A program made the translations under genes and the position numbers. Under the pieces are notes generated by a model, which was not told the origin of the DNA, did not search any database, and saw only the letters and a list, made by a program, of their open reading frames with translations. A DNA stretch of 64,000 bases from Anopheles merus (lineage: Eukaryota > Arthropoda > Insecta > Diptera > Culicidae): assembly GCF_017562075.2 (NCBI RefSeq), contig NC_054084.1, forward strand, positions 19,280,889-19,344,888, given 5' to 3'. This document shows positions 1-11,053 of this stretch, in pieces. Within the stretch, counting starts at the first letter, position 1. Each line of letters opens with the position of its first letter.

Positions 1-2290
1 TACGTCCCTGTCGCCCCTTGTCCCACGGGCTCATCGCCCATTTGTGCCAAATGATAAATATCAAATTTCGCATGTCAATCCCCTTATTGAGGGGACCCGA
101 ACTTTTGCCCGAATTTTACTGCTCTGCTATGCGTGCTCGATTGTTCACGCACTTTTACGCACCACCACCAGAACGCGATACGCCGAGGCGGAATCCCGCC
201 AACGGTGGCCCGGTGGTGCGCATCGCTGTAAACGATCCGATTTGACACCTAATTAAAACCGAACGACCCCTGCGCCTCCAGAGAGGGCGATGGTAATGAT
301 GGTGGTGGTTCTTCTGCTGGACTCCCAGTGCGTTCAATTCCTCGCTTTAATTTCGCGCCAAACACTCCAAACACACACAAGCGGGGCAAATTGTGTAATG
401 GGATATTGTTTTCGGCACTTTTCGGGTGCGACCGGGGACCACCCCATATTAACCGCAAAGCAAAAGGTGCAACCTTGACGATTGGGAAGCCATACCCCGT
501 GTTTGGCTCGGGAGGGGAGGGGGAGGAGCCTGAAAAATGGCGGGCTTCGAGGCTCGCTAGTTGCCGAATTGTAACTCGCGCCAAGGATAGAGGGTACACG
601 CACCGCACCGCCGAACGCGATCAATGTTTGCTGAGGTGTAAAATTAGTTTCATCAAACCCAGGGGGCGCGTCCCGCCAGGTTGGAAAAATGGGTTGCCAA
701 TCCCACCGCCATACACCATTCTGGGACCATTGGAACAGCAAATCATGCATTCATAAATGAAGAATTGCAAACCCAAGCAGTCGACATGTTTGTGAAGTGC
801 TTTTGCTTCATTTCTCATTTGTTCGCCCGTAAGGCTTCAATGGTTCCTTTCATTGAGGTTCAAATTTACTTACATCTCAATTCCGATCCAGAACGGTGGC
901 ATTACCGACAGTTCTTGGAACTGGGCTCGAAATCATCAACGATATTGACTGTAAGCCTACCTATCCGCGCTCGATGAAATTTGCAAACAAATATATCCTT
1001 CGGGGGCCACACGTGTCACAAATTCTTTTGACATTTTCGATGGCATTTCGATTGGGCCGCTGGGGCTGGCTGAGGGATCCGATTCAACTAGTAAGCATCG
1101 ATTCATTTTCAATTGTGCCACCCAGGGACTGCCATTAAAACACGCACACAAAATGCCAAACGGTTTCGAGTGGAGTTCCAGCCCATCGCAGGATGTTTGG
1201 GTGCAGGAGAAAGCGTCTTTGGCGGGCGGTTGGCGGCGTGACTAATTGTAAAACAACTCCGCCGCTCGTTAATCCTCGCGAGGTCGCGCGGGTGGTAAGC
1301 CTTGAAGCAACAACAACGCCAGCAAAGGGGGGAAAATACCTTTCCATCAACACAGAAACGGCAGCAGCAGCCAACAGAAAGTTAACTCCAAATAAAAGCC
1401 TTTCTTCTCGTGGCTGACGGTAAATCTATTTTTCCATCTTGCTCCATCCGCTCTGCACAACACACCCAAACCCCCGATTACACCAGGGGTCGCTTAATAG
1501 GGTAGTGTGGGTGGTTGGGTCACTAAAAACAGCCGGCAGCCAGAGCGTGCGCGCGCGCCCCGGTCGACATTATGCTTTTCGGCACACTTGTAACGGATAT
1601 GCAATGGAGTGGAGTACGTTAACGCCCAACCTCCCTGCGGCGGTCTTCACCATGAAGGATGGGCTGTACCATCCCGACCCCGAAAATGTCCTTAGGCCGG
1701 ACGACGCAGGAGACGGAGGGCACGAGAAATGGGCCAATGTTCATCACTTCGAACAAGAACGACCGAATGAATGTTGATGGGCACATAAAAAGCAGTGCTG
1801 AAGCGCGCGGAGAGAGAGAGAGTGAGCAAACGAAACACACACACTACACACGGTGGTACGAGACATACAAAAAACCCCGACAACAACTCAACACTCGGAA
1901 TGGACAGCATAATGGTTTCGGTCGTACCCGCGCGCCAACCAAAAGTCGTCCTGGTCGTCGTCGTCGTCGTTGGTGATGACGGCGCGCGTCAAGCGAGGCG
2001 AGCGTAAGATAATGGAAATCTATTGATTCAATTATCTCCCCATTTATGGGCTCATCGTTCCGGCCCTGGCGCGCTGCTTTTCCGGCTGCTTTTTTTCCGG
2101 GCCGGGAAGGATGCAGGGAGAAGGTAAGGGAAAATCGAGCGAAGGAGAGTGTGGCTAGAAATGGTGAAGGAAAAAAGGCGCATCTACTTCGAGAGATAGT
2201 TGCTGCTGCTGCTGCTTGCCGCATTGCCTGAAGGAAGTTTGGTTTGACCATTACCAATCGATCGGGTTTTGGTGGTAGTGGTGGTACGAG
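1..2290. other. Non-coding GC-moderate block (downstream of the chico exon, probably intron)
   Basis: No open frame here resembles a known protein. Small simple repeats are visible: GA at 1809-1823, (GTC)n at 1954-1971 and (TGC)n at 2202-2216. No PTB-domain exon of chico was recognised on the minus strand. Confidence 0.6.
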
Positions 2291-3110
2291 CCGGAAGTAG
2301 ATCGAATGTTGATCTGAATGTATCGGACATTCTTCGAAGAAGTTTGAAGGATTTGCACCAATAGATTAGTGTTTAGATTACATTATTTGGAGCTATCTAT
2401 CTATTGAATTTTAGTACAAGTTAGCACAACGTTCGTTAAGCCATTTAAACAATTCAAAAAAAAGATTGAAATAGCACAGAGTTTTAAGATATCTTCATCA
2501 ATAACATCGCTTTTTACACTTTTTCCACCCCTTTTTTCGTGCGTGACTTTTCTAATCAGTTATCCCCATCAAATTAGCCTGTTATGGCGATATATGCAAA
2601 CTATAACCTCATTTTGCTGTACTATCATCTTTTCGAGCCTAATTCGAGCAGCTGCTCGAAAGTGTACACTACCGAACTGTCTTTAGTATTTTGTATTCGG
2701 TTGGGAAGCTGAAGTAAAACAATTTATTATTTCGATGTAAATATCTTTGTCAAGATAGATTTACAGGGTTTCCCGATGATTTTTGAATGCACTTTTCTAT
2801 GTTTAAACTATTTCTGATCAATATTTTCCAACCGATTGTAAAGCTTATTAGCTTATTGGGCTTATAGCTTATAACTACAACACAACAAATTAATAAAAAC
2901 AGCATTTCGACGAACTTGAAGCGGATTTTCTTCACAAAAGCCTTAGTTTTTAAAATTCAAACTGAGATTTTACAACATTAGAATCTCTTTTTCAAACAGG
3001 AGCATAGAAACAAATTAAAACATTTCAACAAATGACATAAAATGCACCATTACCTATATGCATGCATCCTGAGATAAAACTGTATCCAAAATTTAAGATC
3101 TCGCCCGAGC
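2291..3110. other. AT-rich island with palindrome
   Basis: An AT-rich stretch with no coding signal and a perfect 18-bp palindrome at 2643-2660. It probably consists of degenerate interspersed-repeat remnants inside the chico intron. Confidence 0.5.
2643..2660. repeat. Perfect 18-bp palindrome of the CTGCTCGAA family
   Basis: The sequence TTCGAGCAGCTGCTCGAA equals its own reverse complement. Imperfect relatives occur at 25471-25488 and 45394-45411, and half-sites occur in other AT-rich islands of the window. Confidence 0.8.
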
Positions 3111-4727
3111 CGACCCTTAACTGCACACCCCATTAGCCATGTTGTTCCCGACTCTGCTAGCACAATAAACCCGAATTGCTTTTACCCGTAAGTGTATGGC
3201 TCATTAAACTTTGCTCTAAAAATAAATCACCCAAGCGTCTGTCAAACGTCGTATCGCTGCAATCGAAAGCACCACAAGATCGATCGCTTCTTCGCTGGCT
3301 TGTAGTCAGCAAAATGGATATGTTTTTAGGGGGGACCGGAGACCCTAAGTACATTTACAGACAGGAGAAAAACTTACCGGGTTATCCTATAGAGCATTTA
3401 AGATTACAATCAACACAAACTCGAATGATCGATACACGTCATCCTGCTGTAGTAACAGCGAGGCAACGTGTGTGTGTGTGTTTGTGTAACAACAGTTTTA
3501 AGGTTGATTGCTTGCGCTTGAGATTTTATTTAACTTTCTTCTCCCCTGTCTCCTTTGGCGTACCGCGCTAAACTGTGATGTTGAAATGAACGAGAGCATC
3601 GTTCAGCGGGGAGCAGAAAGGACAGGGTGGGGAAAGAACCCACGGCGACAACAAACCCGAACTGGAACCCGTGTGTCTCTCCCCCGGGACGCGCACACGC
3701 ACCAACGGACAGCGATGGCCGTTTAGCGCATATTTATGCAAAACAATGCTAGCCGACGACATTTCAATAAACCGACCGGCCGTCGCTCAAGGATGGATGT
3801 TTGCTACGCAAATAAATGTTGCCTACGGTGCACAAAAGGGGGGAGGGGGAGTTTGAGGGAAGCTATGAGCCGAATCAAACAAGCAAAAAACCCACCCCTG
3901 TGGCCGCCCAGGTTTCGTAGCCCGTGGTCAGCAGATGCGTCGTTCCATGGAGGTATGGGGCTTGCGTCATCGCGAGACACAGACTGGACAACAATTCGCC
4001 GGAATTCTGCTCATAAATGGCATGTCGTGTGTCACAGGCGGGGCGGCACACTGGACGGCAGGAAGATGGTACAGAAAATTTAAAAAAAAAAAACGATGTC
4101 AAGCAACCAGACAGAGAGTGTTTGTATTATATTGCAAGCTTCATGTTGAGGCATTTTATGTTTGCAATACTATAAATATTGATATGATTTTACAGGTCAA
4201 CAATCAAATCAGTTTTAATCAAAATGAAAGTGATTAAAGAAAGTAATCGTTTTCCAAATCCCTCAGGACCGACATGGTGTATTGCAAAAAGAAAGCAAAC
4301 TTTTCGAGGAAAGCCCAACTTCAACTTCGAAAAAACTCTGCCCCAGAATATCTCGGAGGCGTCTCTCCCCGTAACAAAAAAGGAAACGTTGAAGCAAACA
4401 CATACGGCACACTACAAGCACGATACACCACACCCCATGCGCCATGGGACGCATAATTGATTGAGTGGAAAGCAGGGGAAACTCCGCCGTCTCCAATGCT
4501 TCCCCCACACAAGCTCGACAAAAACAGGTCGAATGTTGAATATGCTTTTTCTTTTCTGTTCGAAAATTCATCGCACACGTGCAAACACGTCGTGGTGGCA
4601 CGTGGTTCTCCGAAACGTTCTGGCCCTCTGGTGCTGTTTCGTCGCTGCCCTTACCCTCCCCATACTTAAAGGGGCCTCTCGGCGCCCACCGGAAGGGTCG
4701 CTAGAAACCGAATTAAGAACGTAGTAC

Positions 4728-4757
4728 CAACAACAACAACAACAACAACAACAACAA
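4728..4757. repeat. (CAA)n microsatellite
   Basis: About ten uninterrupted CAA units in non-coding sequence. Confidence 0.9.
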
Positions 4758-6270
4758 ATCACCCTTCGAAACGCAGCCGGAAGCTGCCTGTTAAACATCC
4801 TGCATCACCCCCCTCTCTCCCCTACCAAAAATGGTTCACTCATAGGCCAAGATATCCTGCTGGTGCAGGTTCGAAAGTTCGAAAAGCTTCGAATCCGTAT
4901 TGGAGACGTCCCTTTTCTCCCTCTCTCGCTCAGGCGGTTTAATCTTTCTTTTAAACATAATTTCTCCTTTGCCCCACAGCACTTCCCCTTCCTCACTTCT
5001 CATCCTGATGCCGCATATGTTTGTTGTGCATGAAAGTCACGAACACGAAACGTCGCAGAATTCGCGCAATGCGTTTCGCCAAAGTCCCACCAGCCCCAGA
5101 GCCGGCCCCAAAGAGGTGAGGAGTCGTCGGGCGACTGCTACCGCATGCTAAGAGCAGCCATTCGAAACCGTCGTGCATTCTAACAAACGCTTCCTGAAAC
5201 CTTCCCACAAAGCCTCCCCCCTCACAGGGCCAAAATGCCCACACCGGAGGGATTGGAAAGAAGCAAAGCACCCTTTAAAAAACACGCATATCGGCCACTC
5301 GGACGACAATATTGCTTGTCCCCAAAAGTAGGCAAATAATGTGCAAGAAAAAACAAAACTCCCACCCTCCGCCAGAGGTCCCAGCGCAATCCTTAAATAC
5401 ACACAACGAATTCCGAAAAAAAACACCCCAACTCAGTGAATGCTATATTCCCGATAAAGGTGCTCCCGCCATCGTAACGAACCAGGAATCTATACATGCC
5501 CGACCCGGTTCAACCGTGGGGACGGTTTATCTTCCTCATCGGAAAACGTCACTCTCTGCCATAAAGATAGAGCCCGGAGCTGCTGCCGGCAATTGTGTGT
5601 GTGTGTGTGTGTCTGGGGAGAGAGGTTTTGTTCCAACGGAAAGGCATAAAACCTGAACCCTGGCTACTATGCATAGAAACACTCCCGGCAGCACAAACAC
5701 ACGGAAGCGAGCCAAGGTGAGTACACGGAACTAAACCCGGAGCAAAACTTCTAACGACACACCGGGACGTGACTTTGCTTTATTGCCTGAAATTGCTTGT
5801 TTTTGCATAGGTTTTTTTCTGGTGTTCTTTTCCTATGATTTTTAGTTTCCTCCGCAGTGCTGCAGCAGGTTCTAACTTTTTAATTTCTTTGCCCGATTTC
5901 GTGACTTCCTAGAAGAAACGTTGTGAGCTTCAAACAAACATAACAAAGTCTGGATTATTATGAGTAAAGAATTGGAAAGCTTATGAACAGTCTAAAACAT
6001 AATTCTACCATTTGCACTGCAGATCAATCCAACTACACTAATCTTCCATTGATGAACGGCTGTCGCGCCAGCATTGTTGCGGATAGGGACATATAACCAC
6101 CGTTTAATGGACAGGCAGGACGGTTCAGTCCATCAGCTCTAAAACTTTACTTTGCCTTCCCGCTGCCGGTTTCGCCGTTTGTTTCTTCATATGTCAGGCG
6201 TGTATGAATTATAAATGCATCCCAGTGGACCGTTCGCGTTCCGCACTTCGACACGATTTCGTCTGCATTG

Positions 6271-6298
6271 GCTGCTGCTGCTGCTGCTGCTGCTGCTG
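6271..6298. repeat. (GCT)n microsatellite
   Basis: Nine uninterrupted GCT units in the putative chico intron. Confidence 0.9.
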
Positions 6299-7542
6299 AG
6301 GGTTAACACAAATTTATGACCTTTTGCGAGAAGCGAAAAACCAAAAACACCCTTTGGGCCTAAAAGCAAAACAAGAAAGATATAGGCGCATCAACGGAGC
6401 AACGACGCAATGATGCAAGTGTGTTTGTGTGTTTGGCCCCAGGGAAAGCTCAGGGATTGAGGAAAACAAAATGCAAAAATTATTTTATTTTATTTACAAA
6501 ACAACTCAAAAAAGAGTCTTCTAAACCATTTTTCATTCCAATTTCCTTGAACCCTCCTTTTTCTGGATGTGAATTTCGAGCAAACGCACGTAAACAGGCC
6601 CAAAAGCATGGGGGCAAAGTGTTGTCAAACGGTGTGCGAATCCCCTTTTGCGTTGCATATAAAAACCATTCACATCTTCCCCAGGCGTGTGTCCAAGAAA
6701 AGGAATGTTGTCCAGTTCGCTGCGAACGAAACCTCCCATGTACAAGACGGCCTCTTCAACGGAATTCCACGTGTCCGGCGCGATGAAGCTGTGGAAACTG
6801 TTTCTGCGCCGTGATGGATGCATTAAATCCCCACCAACACTTTCGCTCCCCATCTTCCCATGAACAGCATCATGCTCCATCATCGTGTTGCCTCTCTGTT
6901 TACCAACATTGGGCTTAATCCGTTTACGTCATTGAACGAGCAGCTGCTGCGACGCAAACTCTCCACGAAAAAAGTGTAAGAAAAGCAATAGGTAAATAGC
7001 AACAACAGCAACAATGTTTGTTTTTGCGCACTGCATTGCGTGGCGAGAGCTCCAACAAGTTCACGACGACCATATGTTAATGTCGGTGTTGTTGTTTTGT
7101 TGACGCAAAAAGAAAGCTGCTTAATACAGCCACCGTTGCTACGGTCGAGCATATTCTTTTTGTCGATGAGCCCACGTATATTTTGGTCAGAATCTTTCCA
7201 CCAAGAAATGTGTATTTACATGGTATGATTTGAGGCAATTCATGCGATTAGTTGTCTTCGAAGCTTCATTGGAAGATGCTACGAGAGTTTTCATCAAGCA
7301 AGATCAGAACAAATAGTCAATTTAACCACACAGTAAATTGACTGCCCAATGACCGTCGCAGCAAAAGCATGGCCTAGCGCGCCACAGGTCATCAGTTCGA
7401 ATCTGTTCCAAAAACATGCGAGGAAATATTCGGATTCTTTGGTTTTCTAACATCAATTCCACATCCGCAATAAAATGAGCGTCTCCCATAAAAAGACTGT
7501 AAAATCAACACATTCTTCCCCATATTGAACAGCGTTTTTTTC

Positions 7543-7548
7543 ACTTAC
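7543..7548 (-). other. Splice donor GTAAGT after the PH-domain exon
   Basis: On the minus strand the coding sequence CCCACATTCG is followed by GTAAGTGA, a perfect insect donor. If not spliced, the frame would end two codons later at TGA (7543-7541), immediately after the PH domain. A truncated PH-only protein is therefore possible in principle, but splicing to a PTB exon is far likelier from the family architecture. Confidence 0.85.
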
Positions 7549-8575
7549 CGAATGTGGGCCGTGGCGGATCGCCCTCCGAGTCTTCGCCGCGCTGCAGCCG
7601 CAGCAGCGTCCGCAGCCACAGGTTCAGCTCCTCCTCGCTCTCGAACACGATGCAGAAGCTGTCGTCCTTGGTGTACAGCGAGATGATCTGCTTCTTCAGG
7701 TCGTGCCGCTTGTTGATGTTGAAGCAGGTGCGCAGCACGATGGTGCGCTTCGGCTGGGTGCCCCCGTCGCAGCCGGCATTGCCCTTCTGGAACGATTGCT
7801 TGAACTTTTTCTCGCTGTCGAAGTACTCGAGCCGGGCCGCCTTGCCCGGCACGTCCCCGTACACGACGAAGTACTTCTTCTTGTTCGTCTTGTGCTTCCG
7901 GTGGTACCCGTGCAGCACCACGTTCAGCGCCTTCGGTATGATCAGCGACGAGGCGCGGCCCGCCCCCGACCCGGACACGCCCGCACTGCTGCTGCTGCCG
8001 CCGCCCGTCGTCGTGCCCGGCGTTGCCGACGGCGTGCCGGACGGTGTCGCATTCATGCCGGCCATCGACGTGCCGTCTAGCGGCGTACCGGGCTGGTGCT
8101 GGTCCTTGGCCGGTGTCGAGGCAGCGGACGACGACGAGTGCATCATCTTCGCGCGGGCAAATGGTAGGAACAGCTTGGCGCTAACTTCTCGCACGCCCAG
8201 AATCCCACCGACGACGCCGCCGCCGCCGCCGCCACTGCCGGTATTAGCCGCCGTCGTCGGCTGGCTTTGGTTGCTGCTGGTGCTACTGCTGGTGCTAATG
8301 TTGTTGTTGTTGTTGTTGTTGATGGTTTGTATGTTGTCGGATGTGGGACCGTTGTTGTTGTTGTTGATACCCGTGACCGTCGGTGAACCACCGGCGGATG
8401 GCGGTGCGGTCCCCCCCTGGGGCGACAGTTGATAGTGCTGGATGTACTGCTGATAGTAGCTAGCGATGCTGTTGTTGTTGTTGTTGTTATTAGTGTTGTT
8501 GTTGCTACTGCTGTTGTTGTTATTGTTGCTGTTGCTGCTGCTGCTGTTATTGGCGTTGTTGGTAAGTGTGGACAT
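7549..8575 (-). CDS. chico: Insulin receptor substrate (IRS/Chico), first coding exon: low-complexity N terminus plus PH domain (partial gene)
   Basis: IRS proteins dock at the inner plasma membrane, are phosphorylated by the activated insulin receptor, and recruit PI3-kinase and Grb2-type adaptors. The exon reads 342 full codons plus one base from an ATG (plus-strand cat at 8573-8575). Residues 1-215 are low complexity (Asn, Ser, Thr and Gly runs). Residues about 216-328 form a PH domain: HGYHRKHKTNKKKYFVVYG, then ARLEYFDSEKKF, PKRTIVL, CFNINKR, and a C-terminal helix with the invariant Trp at 320. The block ARLEY-(D/E)-x-EKK-(F/W) followed by FNIN(K/R)R is characteristic of the IRS family, vertebrate IRS1 and Drosophila Chico included. 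The frame is left at a GTAAGT donor (7548-7543) after PPRPTF in phase 1. The PTB domain and the YxxM-rich tail must be on later exons beyond position 1. Third codon positions are strongly GC-biased apart from the AAC-repeat tracts. The start could be a later Met (143, 144, 171 or 174) or lie upstream, because the frame stays open to 8699. Confidence 0.88.
8463..8560 (-). repeat. AAC-rich trinucleotide repeats coding for Asn tracts in chico
   Basis: Plus-strand GTT/GTTGTT runs, interspersed with GCT and ACT triplets, encode residues about 6-35, which are almost only Asn and Ser. Similar AAC runs encode Asn tracts near residues 71-75 and 86-92 (8300-8365), and a GGC/GGT run encodes a Gly tract at 115-120 (8216-8231). 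Such repeats are prone to length polymorphism by replication slippage. Confidence 0.75.
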
Positions 8576-8699
8576 CGCGGCGGCAATTTTCCGCCACGGT
8601 GGCCCATGAGAACTGTTTAAGCGGTACCGGATGCCGTTGGTGTCGGTGGGAACGCCGCCAGTACCGGACGATCTATCCTTCGAAGTCGTGTTTGACGCT
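8576..8699 (-). other. chico: 5' part of the chico exon upstream of the ATG: 5' UTR or additional coding sequence
   Basis: The reading frame of the chico ATG stays open for 41 more codons upstream to the splice acceptor, without another ATG. The encoded residues are ordinary (Ser/Thr/Gly-rich, then an IRYRLNSSHGPPWRKIAAA stretch) and the segment has the same GC-rich composition as the exon. It is probably 5' UTR, with a purine at -3 before the ATG, but an upstream exon could splice in frame and extend the protein. The first in-frame stop is a TAA at 8740-8738, inside the putative intron. Confidence 0.6.
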
Positions 8700-8735
8700 C
8701 TGTGGGAAAATTGAAGAAAATGATAGAAAAAATAA
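8700..8735 (-). other. Splice acceptor and polypyrimidine tract before the chico exon
   Basis: Read on the minus strand, an almost uninterrupted pyrimidine tract leads into TTTTCCCACAG followed by AGCGTC, with AG at 8701-8700 and the exon beginning at 8699. A TTAAC branch-point-like site lies just upstream of the tract, near 8740. This is a textbook acceptor, so at least one exon should lie at higher coordinates. Confidence 0.7.
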
Positions 8736-8740
8736 CGTTA

Positions 8741-10210
8741 ATTTCCATCTTATTATAATACCAAAAAGCAGCAGAAAACATAAGACAGAATGTCTTAAAA
8801 ACGTTAAAGCTACAGTGTCATTTTTGTGCCATGACTTAAACCTAATAAAATCATTCAGTTCATTGTTTAACAGCGAAATTTTTTGTTCACAAAACCTCCT
8901 ACTTTTATCCGATAAAGCTCCTTCCGATAAATTCATTTACCAAAACTATCAAAACCCGTACCAAAAACCCATACTTTTCCTCATTAACCATAAATACCGA
9001 CGACAGGCAAAATATTTCCTCAAACCATGCAATTTTCACATTCAATGATTGCAACTGCATCGGACGGGGCGCGCCCCAGCAGCTTTTTCTTTAATTTCCA
9101 CGTTAAATATCATTAAACACACAAACACACACAAAGCCCAAAGGGGTATCAATAGCACCCTTTCTCTCTGTCTCTCTGCCTCCCACACACTCTCTCAACA
9201 CCTAATTCCATCTCATAAAGCAGTCGTAAAGTAGCTGAATAAATGATAATTATTATCTGGCTGCTACCGCATCTCCCTGCGGTAGCTCACCCGCGAACAT
9301 GCTTGCGCGTTGATAGCTTAATCGGAAAATAACGTTTCATTAGCAACACCGAGACCCGAGACCGGTGGCTCATATTGCCCTCCTCTCAACACTGCCCGCT
9401 CCCCCTGCCCCACGCGTTAACGGTCGGGGAGAACCGCCAGACCAAAACTAATGCAATCATAATAAATCCATTCGCTCCGGCTCCGAGGCGTTCAGGAGTA
9501 TGACTTTTTCCCTTCCGATGCGTGTAAAACTACCCACCGAAGATCGCTTTGGCAGGAAGTGTGTGTGTGCGAGTCTTTTTTTTTTGCTGTTCCCTTTTAT
9601 ATTTCTTTTTTCGTTATTGCTTCTGTTTCAATTTCTCTGCATAATGCATCTTTTTTTTTTTAATGCACACACAAACACTGGACTGCAGGATTGCGCCGCA
9701 GGTGTAAGTTACACATCGAATGGCACCCAACAATGCCACAAAAAAGAAGAGACCCATGATTTGTTGTCCTGAACCGCAATCGAAGCTGGTTGCTTCTCGT
9801 TTCCCCTGCCCCTTCAAGAAGAATCGAGAGAAACCAAAAACCTATCACCAATTAAACAGTAATTCAACGGTACACTGAAGTGTGACAATCAATCGCCCTC
9901 TTTCTCGCTCTCTCTCTCGCCATATCCTCCCTTTACTCTAAGACCACGGCGAAGAACGTACACACATTACTGGGCCACCCACAAGCCGCCCAGTGTTAGT
10001 GTGCAAGTGGATCACAGCCGCAAGCAAACGGAAACTTTTCGATTCGAATTCGACATCGATCTGCGGGCTGGGTTTTCGTTTTCGAGACTGTGCACTAGAG
10101 TAAGCCGGCTCTGCCCCTGTGTATCGATTGCACATCGTAAATGGTACGCCAGTTAAGCCAGATGATAAATAAACATGCCGGTGTATTGGCACTCGAATCC
10201 ATTTGCTCTA
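8741..10210. other. Non-coding sequence upstream of the chico exon (probable intron)
   Basis: An AT-rich start (8741-9040) is followed by GC-moderate sequence with CA- and CT-rich simple repeats (9118-9195, 9899-9920) and T-runs (9577-9661). No recognisable exon. Confidence 0.55.
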
Positions 10211-11053
10211 CTGCTCTGTTTTTTTTTTTATTTTGTTGATTATTTTTGTCCTTGTAAGCTAGTGTTCGATTCTGTTCACAAAAGTTCTTGGACAGTTTGA
10301 GTGTTTTTAATTTGTGTATTTAATTTTAATTGATAAACTTCTATTGTAGTTTTAATGTGCGCAATATTATTCATCTGTTTTCGATTTTGTACTAATTTTT
10401 GTTATTATTCTCAAAATAGACTTGCTCCCAATGTTATCATAATAAGAAGAACCATTAATTGGAACAGTTACATATGTGTTCTAACAAGCACAAATAAATC
10501 ACAAAATTTGAGTGAAAACTAAACACATAAAGGAAGTCTCGCAACAAACCAAGAGCTGCAAACTTTGTTGCGAGAAAATACCTATCGAATCCGCAGACTC
10601 TAAGAAACAGGTCAAAGAATTCTACGATGTTGGGGGACCCATTACAAACCAAAGCTAAAAACACAATCCAAGGCTATGTGGACGATATTTTTGACGCTTT
10701 TGCCACGGAGAACTTCTTGCCGCACATCTTGCCCCGTATGTTGTGAAGAGATTCTGGTTTGATCTACTTTTATGGAACAGGATGACACTTCTACATGGAC
10801 TGTCCTAGTTCTGTGCGCTACACACGGCCTTCAGTAATGGGTGTTCAGTGTTTGTTTTGAGGTAAAACGCAATGAAACTAACCTGAGGACGTGAGCAAGA
10901 TGGAGTTTGTTAGTTTGTTTTATTGGAATTTGTTATTGATGGGTTTGTTTTTTATGTGCTTGTTTGAAATTTGGTTTAGTTTGAGATAGCTATGCAATAG
11001 AGCAAAGAAGGCAAGAAACTACACACGATAAAACAATTCCAAATTTCTATATG
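10211..11053. other. AT-rich island, left of the inverted-repeat element
   Basis: AT-rich non-coding sequence. It contains one open segment with a weak reverse-transcriptase-like motif, listed separately at 10531-10746. Nothing else was recognised. Confidence 0.5.
10531..10746 (+). pseudogene. Possible relic of a retroelement reverse transcriptase (weak)
   Basis: A frame open from 10531 to the TGA at 10744-10746 contains MLGDPL (10627-10644) and, 27 bp further on, GYVDDIF (10672-10692), then ATENFLP. In Penelope-like and other reverse transcriptases an (M)GxPL motif precedes the catalytic (Y)VDD motif, but about 40-80 residues normally separate them, so this would be a collapsed relic. It may equally be chance. 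No start codon, no flanking domains and no element ends were identified. Confidence 0.15.

Larger units (their letters stand above)
3111..7540. other. Non-coding block, proximal chico intron
   Basis: Mixed GC-moderate sequence immediately downstream of the chico exon in the direction of transcription. It holds (CAA)n at 4728-4757, three TTCGAA hexamers within 24 bp at 4870-4893, (GT)n at 5594-5612 and (GCT)n at 6271-6298. A short AT-richer patch sits at 5800-6050. No exon could be supported. Confidence 0.6.

Noticed and set aside
7370..7404. tRNA-like A box (TGGCCTAGCGC) and B box (AGTTCGAATCT)
   Set aside because: Only 13 bases separate the boxes, the T stem has a mismatch and no acceptor stem is present; at most a deleted tRNA-derived remnant.
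7554..8432. 292-codon open frame on the plus strand opposite the chico exon, and a second of 125 codons
   Set aside because: They are antisense shadows of a GC3-biased exon; the translation is Leu/Val/Pro-rich without domains, while the minus strand encodes a clear IRS PH domain.
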